A stretch of 64,000 nt of DNA, taken from positions 61,338,451 through 61,402,450 of the forward strand of contig OX424556.1 in the NCBI GenBank assembly GCA_949152475.1. Reading direction: 5' to 3'. Shown here piece by piece: positions 45,130 through 56,650 of the stretch. A program made the translations under genes and the position numbers. Position 1 is the first letter of the stretch. The number at the start of each line of letters is the position of its first letter. The notes under the pieces are model-generated. The model made no database searches and was not told the origin of the DNA. It worked only from the letters and a program-made list of their open reading frames with translations. This DNA comes from Terebella lapidaria (taxonomy: Eukaryota; Annelida; Polychaeta; Terebellida; Terebellidae).

Positions 45130-45295
45130 CACATAATAATGGGCGAAAATGACTCTTAATGACAAGTTTTAGGCGTATGTAGTGGAAAATACTCATTATC
45201 ATGATTATTTAGCATAATTCCACATAATAATGGGCGAAAATGGCTCCTAATGACAAGTTTTAGGTGTATGTAGGGGAAAGTACTCATCATCATGT
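45130..45295. repeat. 98-bp direct repeat upstream of SETD1 exon
   Basis: CACATAATAATGGGCGAAAA…GACAAGTTTTAGGNGTATGT occurs twice, 98 bp apart, about 0.25-0.4 kb before the first readable SETD1 exon. Confidence 0.75.
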
Positions 45296-45513
45296 TGGAG
45301 AAGGGATTCAACCTCATCCGAATCATGCATTTCATGCAACATAGAGCATGATGAGTGAATCACAGGACTCCCATACCTCTTACTGTCTTTTCATCGTTAA
45401 AAATTTAGTTTACCTTTTTTGGTAAAATGGTACATGAAATTTAGGTTCAATTTATAATAAAAAGTTTTTACTCGAATATAATCACTGACTGCCTTGGATA
45501 TATTCTGTTCCAG

Positions 45514-48500
45514 ACTTGAATGGGTTGTTCAGGGCTGAGGATGAAAAGAAGAAGAGAAATTACAAGTTAATGGTGGATCCAGCCATGCGGCAGGGACACC
45601 AGAAAGTGTACCGCTTTGATGGCATCCTGGCGGGGGTGAGCACTACAGTGTATTGTACATGTACATATATCAGCTTGCTGAACTCATGGCCATCTGATAT
45701 GTGGCAATTGTGTCTGTGATGATGATTAGGCCTACCTTTGCGATCTTAGTGAGTATTAGTGTATTAGTGAAAGAGCTTGATTAATTGTTTATCGAGTGCG
45801 GCTTCAGCTTTACAACTACAGATGCCAGTGTGAAAATAAGTGATGCCTCGATGATTTAGCGTGCCGGGTCTCGACACACCTTCCAAGATTCTAACCGGAA
45901 GTGTGATGTCACAAAGTTGTAGAAAATATAAAGTGTGTTTGTGTCTTTTTGGTGCGAAATATGGCCTAAATTTTGTGATTGCTATCGAATTTCATGCACA
46001 GTGAATAAATTGAATCAATGGATCATTCAAACGCAGACTCGAGCGCTTGTTTTCAAACGAAAAGCGATCGATAAATCGATTTTTCGATTAATCATCCGAG
46101 CACTTATGTGCATGGTATTCAAAAATTATCACCATAATCATAATATTGCAGGAACCACCGGTGATGGTGAGGGATCCGCGGTCTCGAATGAAGCGCTACT
46201 ACCGAAAAATTGAAGCAGCAAATCTGCCAGTCCCCAAATTTAAGGTACTTCAACCGTACACCCTACTACACATTTAATACCACTGAGTTAAAGAGAGCTG
46301 TTTGAAAAATAATATGTTGAAGGTTTGTTTGAACTTATTTCTAACCAGTATAATACTTACTTTGTGTTGTGTTTCAGTACGACCAGTATTATGTCGGCGC
46401 CATCTTGCCAAAAGAGGTCACCTTCACCAATCTGAACGATAACATCAACCAGAAGTTTCTCAAAGATATGTGCAAAGGCTTCGGTACAATTGAGGATGCT
46501 AAGATATACTTTCATCCCAAAACCAAAAAGCATCTTGGCATCGGAAAGGTATGGAATATTCCAGATATATTGTATGATATCTGTTATCTGACCTGTTTGC
46601 AGGCTATGATATTTCAGATGTTGACAGTATCACAATTTACCGTATTCGCGCGCATACAGTCGCATGTGCGTATAGTCGAAGGTGTGCGTATATTTCGAAT
46701 ATACGCACATGTGCTTGTGATTGAAGAAAAAATCAAAATCAAGAATGACAGTAAAAAAATTTTGATCGTAAGATCATCGGTTCCATGTCATGTGCTTGAC
46801 TAATTTCATGCAATCGTGACTTCGTCAGTTCGTGTCAATCGCGGCTGTGTTTGCAGTCAATGGATTGCAAACTGTCAAAAAAGTTGTGATGTTGATTTCC
46901 TAATTACGGTGAGTGTAATTGACACTTGTGATTTCCTTTGACATCTTATGATCGGGATGTGTCATTTCTGTTCATGAGTGTGAAATAAATATCTTGAAAA
47001 GCCCTTGTTTCCTTTGTGTTCGTGATGTTTGCCGCCCAGCAGGAAGTTGCCATTTTTCTAGCATGTACTCATTAATATTCATGAGCTGATTCACATTCCA
47101 ACCAATCCAAAGTAACCTTTCAAAACGAATCAGCCAATGGTGAAAAGCCAGATATGACGTCATAAAAAACCCCACCAATCAGGCTGCTTGTTTCACTTTC
47201 TTCTTCCAAGTGACATGTGGATTTGTTTTGAAATAGCAATGACCCAAACAACAAATTTTATTTGTTTCCCAAAGTCCCAACAGCTTCACACAACAATAGA
47301 TTATACATCCCGCACATACACCAACACAAGTACCGATGTCTGAATTCATTCGTGCACCAAACCATGAAATTGCAATTGACGAGTTGGGCGGTTTTGACAG
47401 TCGTGTCGGCCTCTTATAACTGTCAAACTATCTGAGCCTGATCAAAGGGATTTGCAGTCAACCCCTTATCGAAAACGATCGCACATGTGCGTATGTACGA
47501 AATATTTTCCAAATTATAAGTGGCCCAAAACAAGCAAATTTCGGATAAACGCACATGCGACTGTATGCGCGCGAATATGGTATAAGTTACAGTGAATTCA
47601 TTATAAGTTGCAGAACCATTTTGAATTCATAGGTGATGTACAATTCGACAAAAGCAGCCCGTCTCTGTGCCGAAAAGTTACACCGCACTTCTAAGATGGG
47701 AAATATCATGAATGTTTTCGTCGACGCCATGGGTGATTTTTCTTACAAATCGTAGTTCCACAGCATACTGTTAACTTACAAATAGATCTATGGCTATGTG
47801 TACTCCACATATTGAATGATGTCTTGATTATCGTTTGGCAATCAGAAAACATATCACATTCCTCTGGTCACTTCAGGCAAGGAGCGCCAGCGTATGGTGG
47901 AGGAAGCCACGACAGAGAAGCCAAAGGCTCGACCCCCATCTCCAAAGTCTCGAAGAGGTCCTCTGTCAAAAATGATTTCCCCCGACTTCCGAAGTCGAGA
48001 GCATGATCTTCGCACTCCGTTCTCAGACCAGCCAACTCCCGGCTCATCAGTGGACCATGGATACGGCTCTGGGAGCTTAGTAAGCGGCCAATCCGAGCAG
48101 TTCGCAGGCCCACACACTCCGGGAGCCGCACGTCACGGCTACCAGGAGAACTATGGGGGTTTCCAGGCCCCACAGGGCATGCCACCCCCAAACAACATGG
48201 GTTACAACTGTGCTAGCGGCGCTGCGCCGGATCAGGGCTACCCGGCTGGACCCTCGTCTCATGGACCGGCTCCTCCGCACGGCCCTACCGGTCCAGTCAC
48301 CTCAAACACACCAGCTGGGCCGCCCCCACACAGCCACTCACACAATTACCATGGTGATCCCAATGACAGGCTCCACATGGACGAACCTGACAAACATCAT
48401 CGCCATCGCACTCGTAAAGACAGTGACGATTATTATGATAACCACACGTCTGAAAGAGACAGAAATCGTAGTCACAGACATAGAAGACATGGTGATAAAC

Positions 48501-51500
48501 ATCGTCATCGCAACCGTGACAGAGACAGGGACAGAGATAGGGAGAAGGAAAGAGATTATCGGTACAGCAAAAATGATGATTATGATTATCCATATGAGGA
48601 AAAAGACTCTAGTTTTGAGTATGAGGAGCACAGTCGTCACCATCGGCACCGTGACCGACGGAGATCTCGAAACAGCGAGGACCCTCGCTCCCGTCACAAG
48701 TCAGAGAGCACATCGGAATGGGCATCACCGCCTCCGCCCACAGCTCCCGTCCCCAAACCACCGACTCCGGAGCCGGTGACAGAGGTGGAACCCGTCCCTG
48801 ATCAACCTCGCTTCCAGTCCCTCGAGTCCCGTATCCAGTCGCTGTTGTCACTGACCAAGGACGTTGATATCCCATTCGGGAGTCCCTCGGACGAAGCCGT
48901 CAGTAGCTCGGAGGACAGGCTGGCTGGGACTCCACAGACTCAAGACTCAGTGGGGGAAGGCTTCGGACCCCAGCCACCTCTCCCGGCAGCACCCCTTCCC
49001 CCTGATGAACTTTCCCCCCCTCCCTTACCCCCTGAGCCCGCCCCACCTCCTGAACCATTGGAAGAAAAACCACCACTTCCAGAAGAACCGGAGCCTGAAG
49101 TTTGTGATATGCAAAACCATATGTTTACAAACAGTCATGCGCGTGGCATGCGTTCTTTGCGACATTCTGCTGAAGATGATGATCGCATGAGTTTATCATC
49201 AATAAGCAGTGGTGAGGAGAAGCTGGAAGTGAACACAGGCGTACCAGCTCAAAACATAATGTACATGCAGCAGCAACAGCAGTTCCCGCCTCAGAGTGTT
49301 ATGTACCAGCAAGCCATGTGGCAGAACCAGTACCCGCACATGTTGAACCCATACCAAAACAACATGCTCAACAACTCGTTCTCTTCCACCGATGACGAGA
49401 ATATGACGTTGGAAGCTGTGCAACAGAAGGCACTGCGCGCCTTCACGCAGACCGACAAGGAGCAGGAGACTATGTTCGTTGGCGTCTTGGACCAGATCAT
49501 CAACGAGCTCAAGATGATCATGTGCAAGGACATGAGGAAAAAAATGGTTGAAACATCAGCATTCAAGGCCTTTGAGGGCTGGTGGGATTGTGAACAGAAA
49601 CAAGTTAAGGTAAATATGCAAGTTTTAACCTTCGAAATAGGACAACCCCATAAACATGATAAATGTCAAGTTTTTATAACAAGGTGATTTGTTTGAATTA
49701 CTCTTGTAATCATTGGCTGCAATGAAGTTTTACCTTGTGTTGCTAGCTGAGCCGGTTGCCACACTTGGATGAACCTCTCCCCGCTGACCCTGTGCTGAGC
49801 TCCACGACTCCAGCTCCCACGATCAAACCTTCAGAGAGCCACCAGAATGGCCCCATTACCCTCCCACCTCGTGAGCCCGCAGAGCCGATCAAGGACACAG
49901 CCTCCTCCCTTGCATCGCTGTTCGAGAGCAAAGAGGGCAATGCTCTGGCCCAGGGCTCCGGGTTTGGTGGCGGTGGTCTGCTCGGCCTCAGGGGGGTCAT
50001 ACCTAAAATGCCATCCTTCAGGGTATGTGAACAGCTCAGTTACAATTGCATGTACAACGAATATCGCTCACCAGTCAACTACTAGGTAAGGATATATGGT
50101 CCAGCAGTTAGTGTAATGGTAGGTTGTATTCATGTTACAGAAGAAGTTCCGGCCACCGTCTCCTCCCCCTGAAGAAGAGGAAGAGTTCCGAGGCCCCCGC
50201 ACACCCGAGGAGTCAGGTATGTATGCCAATTGTCAGTGTGTATACATGTGGTCTTACAGCTATGTTCTGCACCTACATCTTTTCTCAGCCTTATCTATAT
50301 AATAATAGAATACAGAAGAAAATATGCAGTTATCATGATTGTATGATTTGCACCCTTGTCAGTGAAGCTGGTCAGACACTCGCTGATGTGTAAAGTTTCT
50401 AAAAGCATACATGTGTGAGTCTGTGTTCTGTGCCGAGCACCCAGTAACCACGGTAACTTGTATGTCCCCGCCCTCCAGATGCCGATGAGGACAAGGTTTC
50501 TGACCAGTCTGAGGATGAGGCGCCCAGCGAGGCCGACCAGGACAGCAAACCCTCACTCCGCCGCAGCCGTGTCATATGGAGCAGTGACAGTGACAGTGAC
50601 GACGACGACGATGAATCAGAAGGTCAGTGTTTGTGGGCGTGGCGCAGGAATCTTCCATTGTGTTGTTGGCAAAGAATCATGTGTCAAGTTAGCCGAAGTA
50701 TCACGGATAATTGAGGAAAAGAACTTAGTCAAAGTCGTCTTTAAATAGGGAAAGTTGAATGTTACTCAATATTGAAGTATTTTTGTATTGTCGCAGAAGA
50801 AGAAGAGGATGAGGAAGAGGAAGAAGAAGACTCAGCAGCGAGCGTGGCATCGAGTGGGAGTGAAGAGGAGAGTGAGGAGTCTGAGGATGAGTCAGAGGAT
50901 GACAGCGATTCTGATGTCGACACAGACAGCGGAGAGGAGAAGCTCGATAGCGAGTCTGAGACTGGGGTGTCCACTCCCACACAGGCCAAGTGAGTCAGCT
51001 GTACCAACTCTCTGTCTTGTTTTGACAAGTGTACTTTCCCAAACACAAGATTGCATCTACTTTGTAACATTCAATTTGTCTCTCAGGCCCTCTGTACGCG
51101 TGGAAGAAGACATGGAAGTCGAACCTCCAGAAAAACCTGCTGAGGACAAGTCTGATGTCGCAGTCCAAAAGCAGTCAGTGACTCGCACAATCGGACTTGA
51201 GAGCATGTTTTGCATCCAGATCCAAAATATATGGTCAGTGTTGGTCACTTCCATTTCTTGGTTTGTGAATAACTGATTTTTGTTGTATGTTATAGGGCAC
51301 CTGAGACACCTGGAGATTCCAGTCGGTTGTCGCCTATCAAAGAAGAACCAGAAAGAGAGACTGTGCCCACAATCTCAGACAAAAAATCGCCAGACAAATC
51401 AACCAAAGACGAACATGTTTCCACCAAAACCCTTGCGTCACCACCAGTGCCCAAACAACCAGACCCGGCGATCTCGTCATCAAAAGCTCCAGTCCCTGTT

Positions 51501-53806
51501 AAGGATGATATCAACAAACAAACTGTACCAGCCGAGGCTTCAGTCACACCAAAGAAGGATGCCACTCAGACCAGCAAGGATCTCATTCCGACTGCCAAGG
51601 ACCGTCCTGTGACTCCCAAGAAAGAAAGCCAAGGCCTGGAGCAGGATGCAGCATTGGCTCTGCTTCAGATGTGGAACAAGAAGCCAGAGGCCGCTCTCCC
51701 AGCAGAGCCATCCTCACCGTCCTCCCCAGAGACCCCGCCCCGTCGACAGCAGACTCAGGAGCAGATTAACATGGCCAACGAACACAACTACTTCGCGCCG
51801 ATGGTGACACCGGAGAAGGACAAACGGAAGAAAGGCGCCAAGCGGAAGGAGGCTGTCGTGGAGGAGGCCACAGACTCAGCTTCAGAGGGTGAGCCAGAGC
51901 TCACGCCCTGTCTGCCGCCGGAAATCGCTGCCGACCACAACTACTGCCAACCATATCTCCCCGTGGAGCTGCAGCCCAAACAGCAGCCTCTTGTCCCTGT
52001 TCAACTTCAGCCCGGTCACCCTCAGGTCTACACAGACATCCCACTCGACATCGGCTTCGACACAGTCGAGGTTGAGGTGTCAGAAAGTAAACCGCGGACT
52101 GCTCGGGAACCCAAAGGTCGCGGTCGCAAGAAACAACTGCAAGATGTCACAAATCTTGGCGGTTCTCGTGAGCTTGCAGCACTCCTGCCGCCACCCATGA
52201 AACCAGTGCCCAAGTTTGAGTCTCGGAGCTTTAAGGACGAGGTCCAGATCACATATGACTTCCTGATCAACGGAATTGACCAGGAGGATGTGAACTTCCT
52301 GAAACGACGGTACGAGGAGCTGCTTCAGGACGATAGTCCACAGACGTACTGGCTCAACGACACCCACTGGGTCGACCACTCACACACCCGCATACCAGAC
52401 CCAGTGCCACCTAAACGCAGGAAGAAACACGCACAGGATGATGTCCCTACGCCACACAAAACGGGTGTGTGACTGTCTTCTCACTACATATAGCTACTGA
52501 TGGGTTAGTGTTGTTATCACAATGTTTAACTTGTGTTTCTCTCTGCCAATCAGGCTGTGCAAGAACCGAGGGTTACTACAAAATCCCTCACCAACAGAAG
52601 TCGACGTATCTTGTTAACATGCGTGGAGTTCAGGAGCAAAAGGGCATGGAGGAAGATGCGCTGGTCAAGGTCAGTCACCTGTTTACAGCAATGACTCCTG
52701 TAGGAAATATCATGGAGGTCATTGTGGACACTTACTCATATTTAATAGATATTCATTCTCCACTCCCAGCAAGAAATTTCATATTAATAGATATTCGTTT
52801 TCAATTCCCAGTAAGAAATTGAGAAGGCTAGCGATCATTGGTAGAAGTTTTTAGAACTCTAATTGAACAGACTTAGTATTTAATGAATGCCATTGAGCCC
52901 TGTCATATCATTGTATGTTTGAGCAGGATGTGGACACTGTAGCCAAGAAGAAGGTACAGCAGTCTCGGGAGGCGCGATCAGAAAGCCGACGATGGCAGAG
53001 TGTCTTGTCGTCTCTGGGCGAGGATTACGGAGACCTTTTCAAGTTTAACCAACTCAAGGTGATTGCACGAGGTCACTCGGGAGATCACACCTCATAATGT
53101 GCATAACTTAGTACAATTTCTCTGTGACTACACTGACTAGTGGTTTTGTTCGTATTTAATGTTTGCTGAAATCTTTAATTTGTGCTGACTATGAGGCTGT
53201 TTCCGCCCACAGTTCCGCAAGAAGCACTTGAAGTTTGCGCGGTCAGGGATCCACGACTGGGGTCTGTTTGCACTGGAACCGATTCAGGAAGGCGAGATGG
53301 TGATTGAGTATGTGGGACAAGTCGTGCGGCAAACCATCGCAGACCTGCGTGAGAAAAAGTACGAGAACATGGGCATCGGCAGCAGCTATTTGTTCCGCAT
53401 TGACCACGACACGATCATTGACGCCACCAAGTGCGGCAACCTTGCTCGCTTCATCAACCACAGCTGTAATGTAAGTGTGGCTGACAAAGTTGGTCGACAA
53501 GTCTTTGGCAATCATAATTCACTTATCCATGACCCTTTGTGCCCCATGTACACATGTAACTGTATCAGTATCTTGATCAGTGCTGTAACACTGCTCTGAT
53601 ATTTGTTGACTCTGTGGATTTGACTGTTCCAGCCCAACTGCTATGCCAAGATTATCCCTGTTGAGTCGCACAAGAAGATCGTCATCTACTCAAAGCGTGA
53701 CATCGATGTGAACGAGGAGATTGTTTATGACTACAAGTTCCCACTTGAGGATGAGAAAATCCCGTGCTGGTGTGGTGCGCCCAACTGTCGGGGGACACTA
53801 AACTAG
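45514..53806 (+). CDS. SETD1: SETD1 histone H3K4 methyltransferase (Set1/COMPASS), lacks first exon
   Basis: Catalytic subunit of the Set1/COMPASS complex, which methylates H3K4 on chromatin. Exons: 45514-45635, 46152-46244, 46378-46548, 47633-47732, 47877-49609, 49747-50022, 50141-50216, 50479-50622, 50797-50989, 51087-51173 (or -51233), 51296-52464, 52554-52669, 52927-53058, 53213-53470 and 53633-53806. They join in frame to about 1,613 aa; vertebrate SETD1A is about 1,700. Domain order: the conserved NYKLMVDPA segment, a split RRM, an Arg/His-rich and proline-rich linker, a conserved FKAFEGWWD helix, acidic tracts, N-SET ([11 protein letters not shown]), Win motif, SET ([26 protein letters not shown]) and post-[16 protein letters not shown]. 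The exon at 45514 starts in phase 2 with no usable ATG, so the initiating exon lies upstream and was not found. There is a single SETD1-type gene here; whether A or B cannot be decided. Confidence 0.95.
46378..47732 (+). CDS. SETD1: SETD1 RRM domain, exons 3-4
   Basis: Exon 46378-46548 encodes [20 protein letters not shown]…KKHLGIGK. The short exon 47633-47732, not part of any long ORF, encodes [20 protein letters not shown]…NVFVDAM and then a split Gly codon. Together they match the SETD1 RRM (compare [20 protein letters not shown] in vertebrates). The intron between them carries a 0.95-kb inverted-repeat transposon. Confidence 0.9.
46638..47584. mobile_element. DNA transposon (MITE) in SETD1 intron 3
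   Basis: Terminal inverted repeats of 34 bp with one mismatch: CCGTATTCGCGCGCATACAG… at the left and its inverse …CTGTATGCGCGCGAATATGG at the right. TA lies on both sides. A subterminal palindrome GTGCGTATAT…ATATACGCAC is near the left end. About 0.95 kb, no transposase frame. Confidence 0.8.
47877..49609 (+). CDS. SETD1: SETD1 large linker exon 5
   Basis: A 1,733-nt exon ([17 protein letters not shown]…) with strong compositional bias: Gly/Pro-rich, then His/Arg/Asp-rich ([17 protein letters not shown] type runs near 48380-48560), then poly-Pro/Glu (48970-49090). It ends in the conserved helix …[20 protein letters not shown], which matches RKMVENVAFGAFDQWWE of vertebrate SETD1A. Long open frames on the other strand and in other frames here are by-products of this biased composition. 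Confidence 0.93.
52200..52669 (+). CDS. SETD1: SETD1 N-SET domain and WDR5-binding Win motif
   Basis: [20 protein letters not shown]…[13 protein letters not shown] is the N-SET domain needed for COMPASS assembly. After the exon junction 52464/52554 the frame continues [12 protein letters not shown]. This is the Win motif (compare GSARSEGYY and GCARSEGF in vertebrate SETD1 proteins), whose arginine enters the WDR5 pocket. The intron splits the Gly codon directly before the motif. Confidence 0.88.
52927..53806 (+). CDS. SETD1: SETD1 catalytic SET and post-SET domains
   Basis: Three exons encode …[20 protein letters not shown] through the post-SET end. S-adenosylmethionine and catalytic motifs are present: [37 protein letters not shown]. 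The post-SET zinc-binding cysteines read CWCGAPNC. The stop TAG at 53804-53806 follows RGTLN, the usual family C-terminus. All active-site residues I can check are intact. Confidence 0.95.
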
Positions 53807-54130
53807 CTACGCATGGCTCATCTGGTTCCCAACTGTCGGGGAACACTCAACTAGCTACGCCTGGCTCATCTGGTGCCCAACTGTCGGGGAACACTCAACT
53901 AGCTATGCATGGCTCATCTGGTGCCCAACTGTCGGTTAACACTCAACTGGCTATGGCTGCTCATCTGGTGCCCAACTGTGGGGGAACACTCAACTAGCTA
54001 CGCCTGGCTCATCTGGTGCCCAACTGTCGGTTAACACTCAACTAGCTGGCTCATCTGGTGCCCAACTGCCGGGGGACACTCAACTAGCTACGCCTGGCTC
54101 ATCTGGTGCCCAACTGTGGGGGAACATTCC
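53770..54130 (+). repeat. 48-bp minisatellite in the SETD1 3' UTR
   Basis: Seven to eight imperfect units of about 48 bp (one of 42, one of 47) start in the last coding exon. Each unit repeats the codons for APNCRGTLN and the stop in slightly diverged form (CCCAACTGTCGGGG…CAACTAG), followed by ctacgcctggctcatctgg. Confidence 0.9.
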
Positions 54131-55196
54131 ACACCCACAAGTCGTGGGTTTGTGAAATGGGGAATATTTTCTTGCATGCCGGTAGTCAGCATTGTTTCTC
54201 AGCTATTTCAAGTCCAAGAGTGTTCAAAAGAAAACATGCATTCAAGGGAGTTGTGTGTTTGTTTGTTCCAATCTGTCTCAGAGTATTGTGAACTTTATGT
54301 GTACAGTTTATTACCTCCCAGGTATGGATGGACAAATGCTGTTTGATTGTGTTACGAGTGACTTAGTCAAAATATTTATCATCCCCACACTTTGTTATAA
54401 ATTTAAAGCACACTGGTTGTGTTAACTTATTAAGTTTTCTCAAGGCTATTACATGTCTTCTAGTTGTATCGAAGCACTGGATGCTTCTATATAAGCAGTT
54501 GCATGTGTTAATGACTGAATTTCAAAATGAATTCTTCAAATTGATGAAATGGTGATGGTGAAAATCAGAGCTCAATTCCCTTGGATCAAAATTTTCCTTA
54601 AATGTGCCTTTACTTAAGTCTTACAGCATTTATGTGAAGTATTGATGCATGAATGTGTGCATGAACAGTGCTTGTTGAATTGTTTGTTACCACGTTCCTG
54701 TTTACCTCAGATCATGTTTACCTGTTGTATTGTGTTAATGTTACTTAGGAAAATATGCACGAGTCAAAATGGACAATTTGGAATATATTCCTGTGTAAGG
54801 GGACCATTCCATCAGTTTTCGGAAGCATATTTTCACCAGGAGCTGTTTCTGGGGCATGAACCATTGAAATTGTATTTTCATAAGTCAATGACTGATTGTA
54901 GTGAATGAATGATCACGGTCTGGTAAGCTAGGCTGTGCTTATCACATGTTCTCTTCACATGAGGTATGTCGAGGGAAATGTGTATTTTTTGTACCTGTGC
55001 ATTTTCCAGTATGGTGGCATTTTGTTAGGTAGACATACTGGATGTCGTTCCCAGGCATATACATATAGACTCTAGACTCCTGTTCACCTTGTCAGGTTGT
55101 GTATATATTGAAGCATGATTCAAGCGGCTTAGCTGCCAGAATGAACAGAGTTAATATATTCTATACAAAGTGCTTAGCGATTGTACAGCGAATGTA

Positions 55197-55202
55197 AATA
55201 AA
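55197..55202 (+). terminator. SETD1: Poly(A) signal of SETD1
   Basis: AATAAA followed by an A-rich run, about 1.4 kb after the stop. It is the first convincing signal downstream of the gene, so the 3' UTR would be 53807 to about 55220. Confidence 0.6.
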
Positions 55203-55446
55203 AAAAATATTATCAAATGCAAGATTTGTTCATTTCTCGACAGACATTGGTTGAGATAGATCAGTGCTTTAGGTAAGTAACAGAATATCATCATCAGCTA
55301 ATAATCAACTCGATACAATGGAATATAGTACAAGGAATTCCACATGAGACATACTTTATCATGTACGTGAACAACTGGATTCAGCTGGTTCCCACTTAGC
55401 ACGGCAACATGTAACTTTGGAATCTATGATTGTGTTTACATTTTTA

Positions 55447-56650
55447 GGTTACCGGACCTATGGTCCGATAACCTATTGGCATGGCGTTGCGTCCGTCGTC
55501 GTCGTCGTCCACATTTTTATCTTTTTTGTTTACGGGCGAATTTTTCTGAAATTTTGCACAAAAATACTTGGAAATAATTCAAGAAGGAGCTATTTTTTAG
55601 TTTTTTGATTTTCGCATTTCTTTCAAAATGGCGGCCGTTTTCGTCGAAAATCGGCAAATTTTGGACTTTGGCGGCCATTTTCTCAAAATCTGTTCAGTAA
55701 CTTTTTTTCTTTTTGATACATAACACTCCTCATATGTACTCCTATGATGTCTATAAATTTCGTTGCGCTTGAATCGCTCGAAGTGGGCCATTTTGACCCA
55801 AACGCGGCCCAAATGGGACTTTCCCATGTTAAATTCTCCTATGCTTTATAATGGGACACATTAAGCCTTATATCTCATTTAATATCGAGATTAGAGACTA
55901 GGAATCAATTGTGGACATATAGGAAATGGTATATGCTGAATATTGTCGTGACCTTGAATTTGACCTCTGACCTCGGTTTCAAGGTCAGAGAACAAAATGG
56001 CTAATATCTCGCTTATTATCGACTTTACAGCTTAGGAATCAATTGTGGACGTATAGGAAATGATATATGCAGATTATTGTCATGACCTTGAATTTGACCT
56101 TTGACCTCATTTTCAAGGTCACAGGGCAAAATGGCTAATATCTCGCTTATTATCGACTTTACAGCTTAGGAATCAATTATGAACATATAGGAAATGATAT
56201 ATGCAGATTATTGTCATGACCTTGAACTTGACCTTTGACCTCATTTTCAAGGTCACGGCAAAATGGCTAATATCTCGCTTCTTATCGACTTTACAGCTTA
56301 GGAATCAATTATGAACATATAGGAAATGATATATGCAGATTATTGTCATGACCTTGAATTTGACCTTTGACCTCATTTTCAAGGTCACAGGACAAAATGA
56401 TTAATATCTCACTTATTATCGATTTTACAGCTTCGGGATCATTTGTGGACATGTAGGATATGATATATGCTGAATATTCTTGTGACTTTGAATTTGACCT
56501 CTGACCTCATTTTCAAGGTCAAGAACACAAAATGGCTAATATCTCACTTATGGTCGACTTTATAGCTTAGGAATCAGTTGTGGGCATATAGGAAATGATA
56601 AACGCCTAATATTCTGATGACCTTGAATTTGACCTTTGACCTAATTTTTA
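55447..56650 (-). mobile_element. E7: 134-bp-monomer element, left end missing
   Basis: Starts AGGTTACCGGACCTATGGTC with a GTC microsatellite. Contains the core and about six monomers, and stops at …GACCTAATTTTT where E8 begins. Confidence 0.75.

Noticed and set aside
48153..48779. 208-codon ORF inside SETD1
   Set aside because: Alternative frame of the SETD1 Arg/His-rich exon; the main frame matches the SETD1 family and splices in phase.
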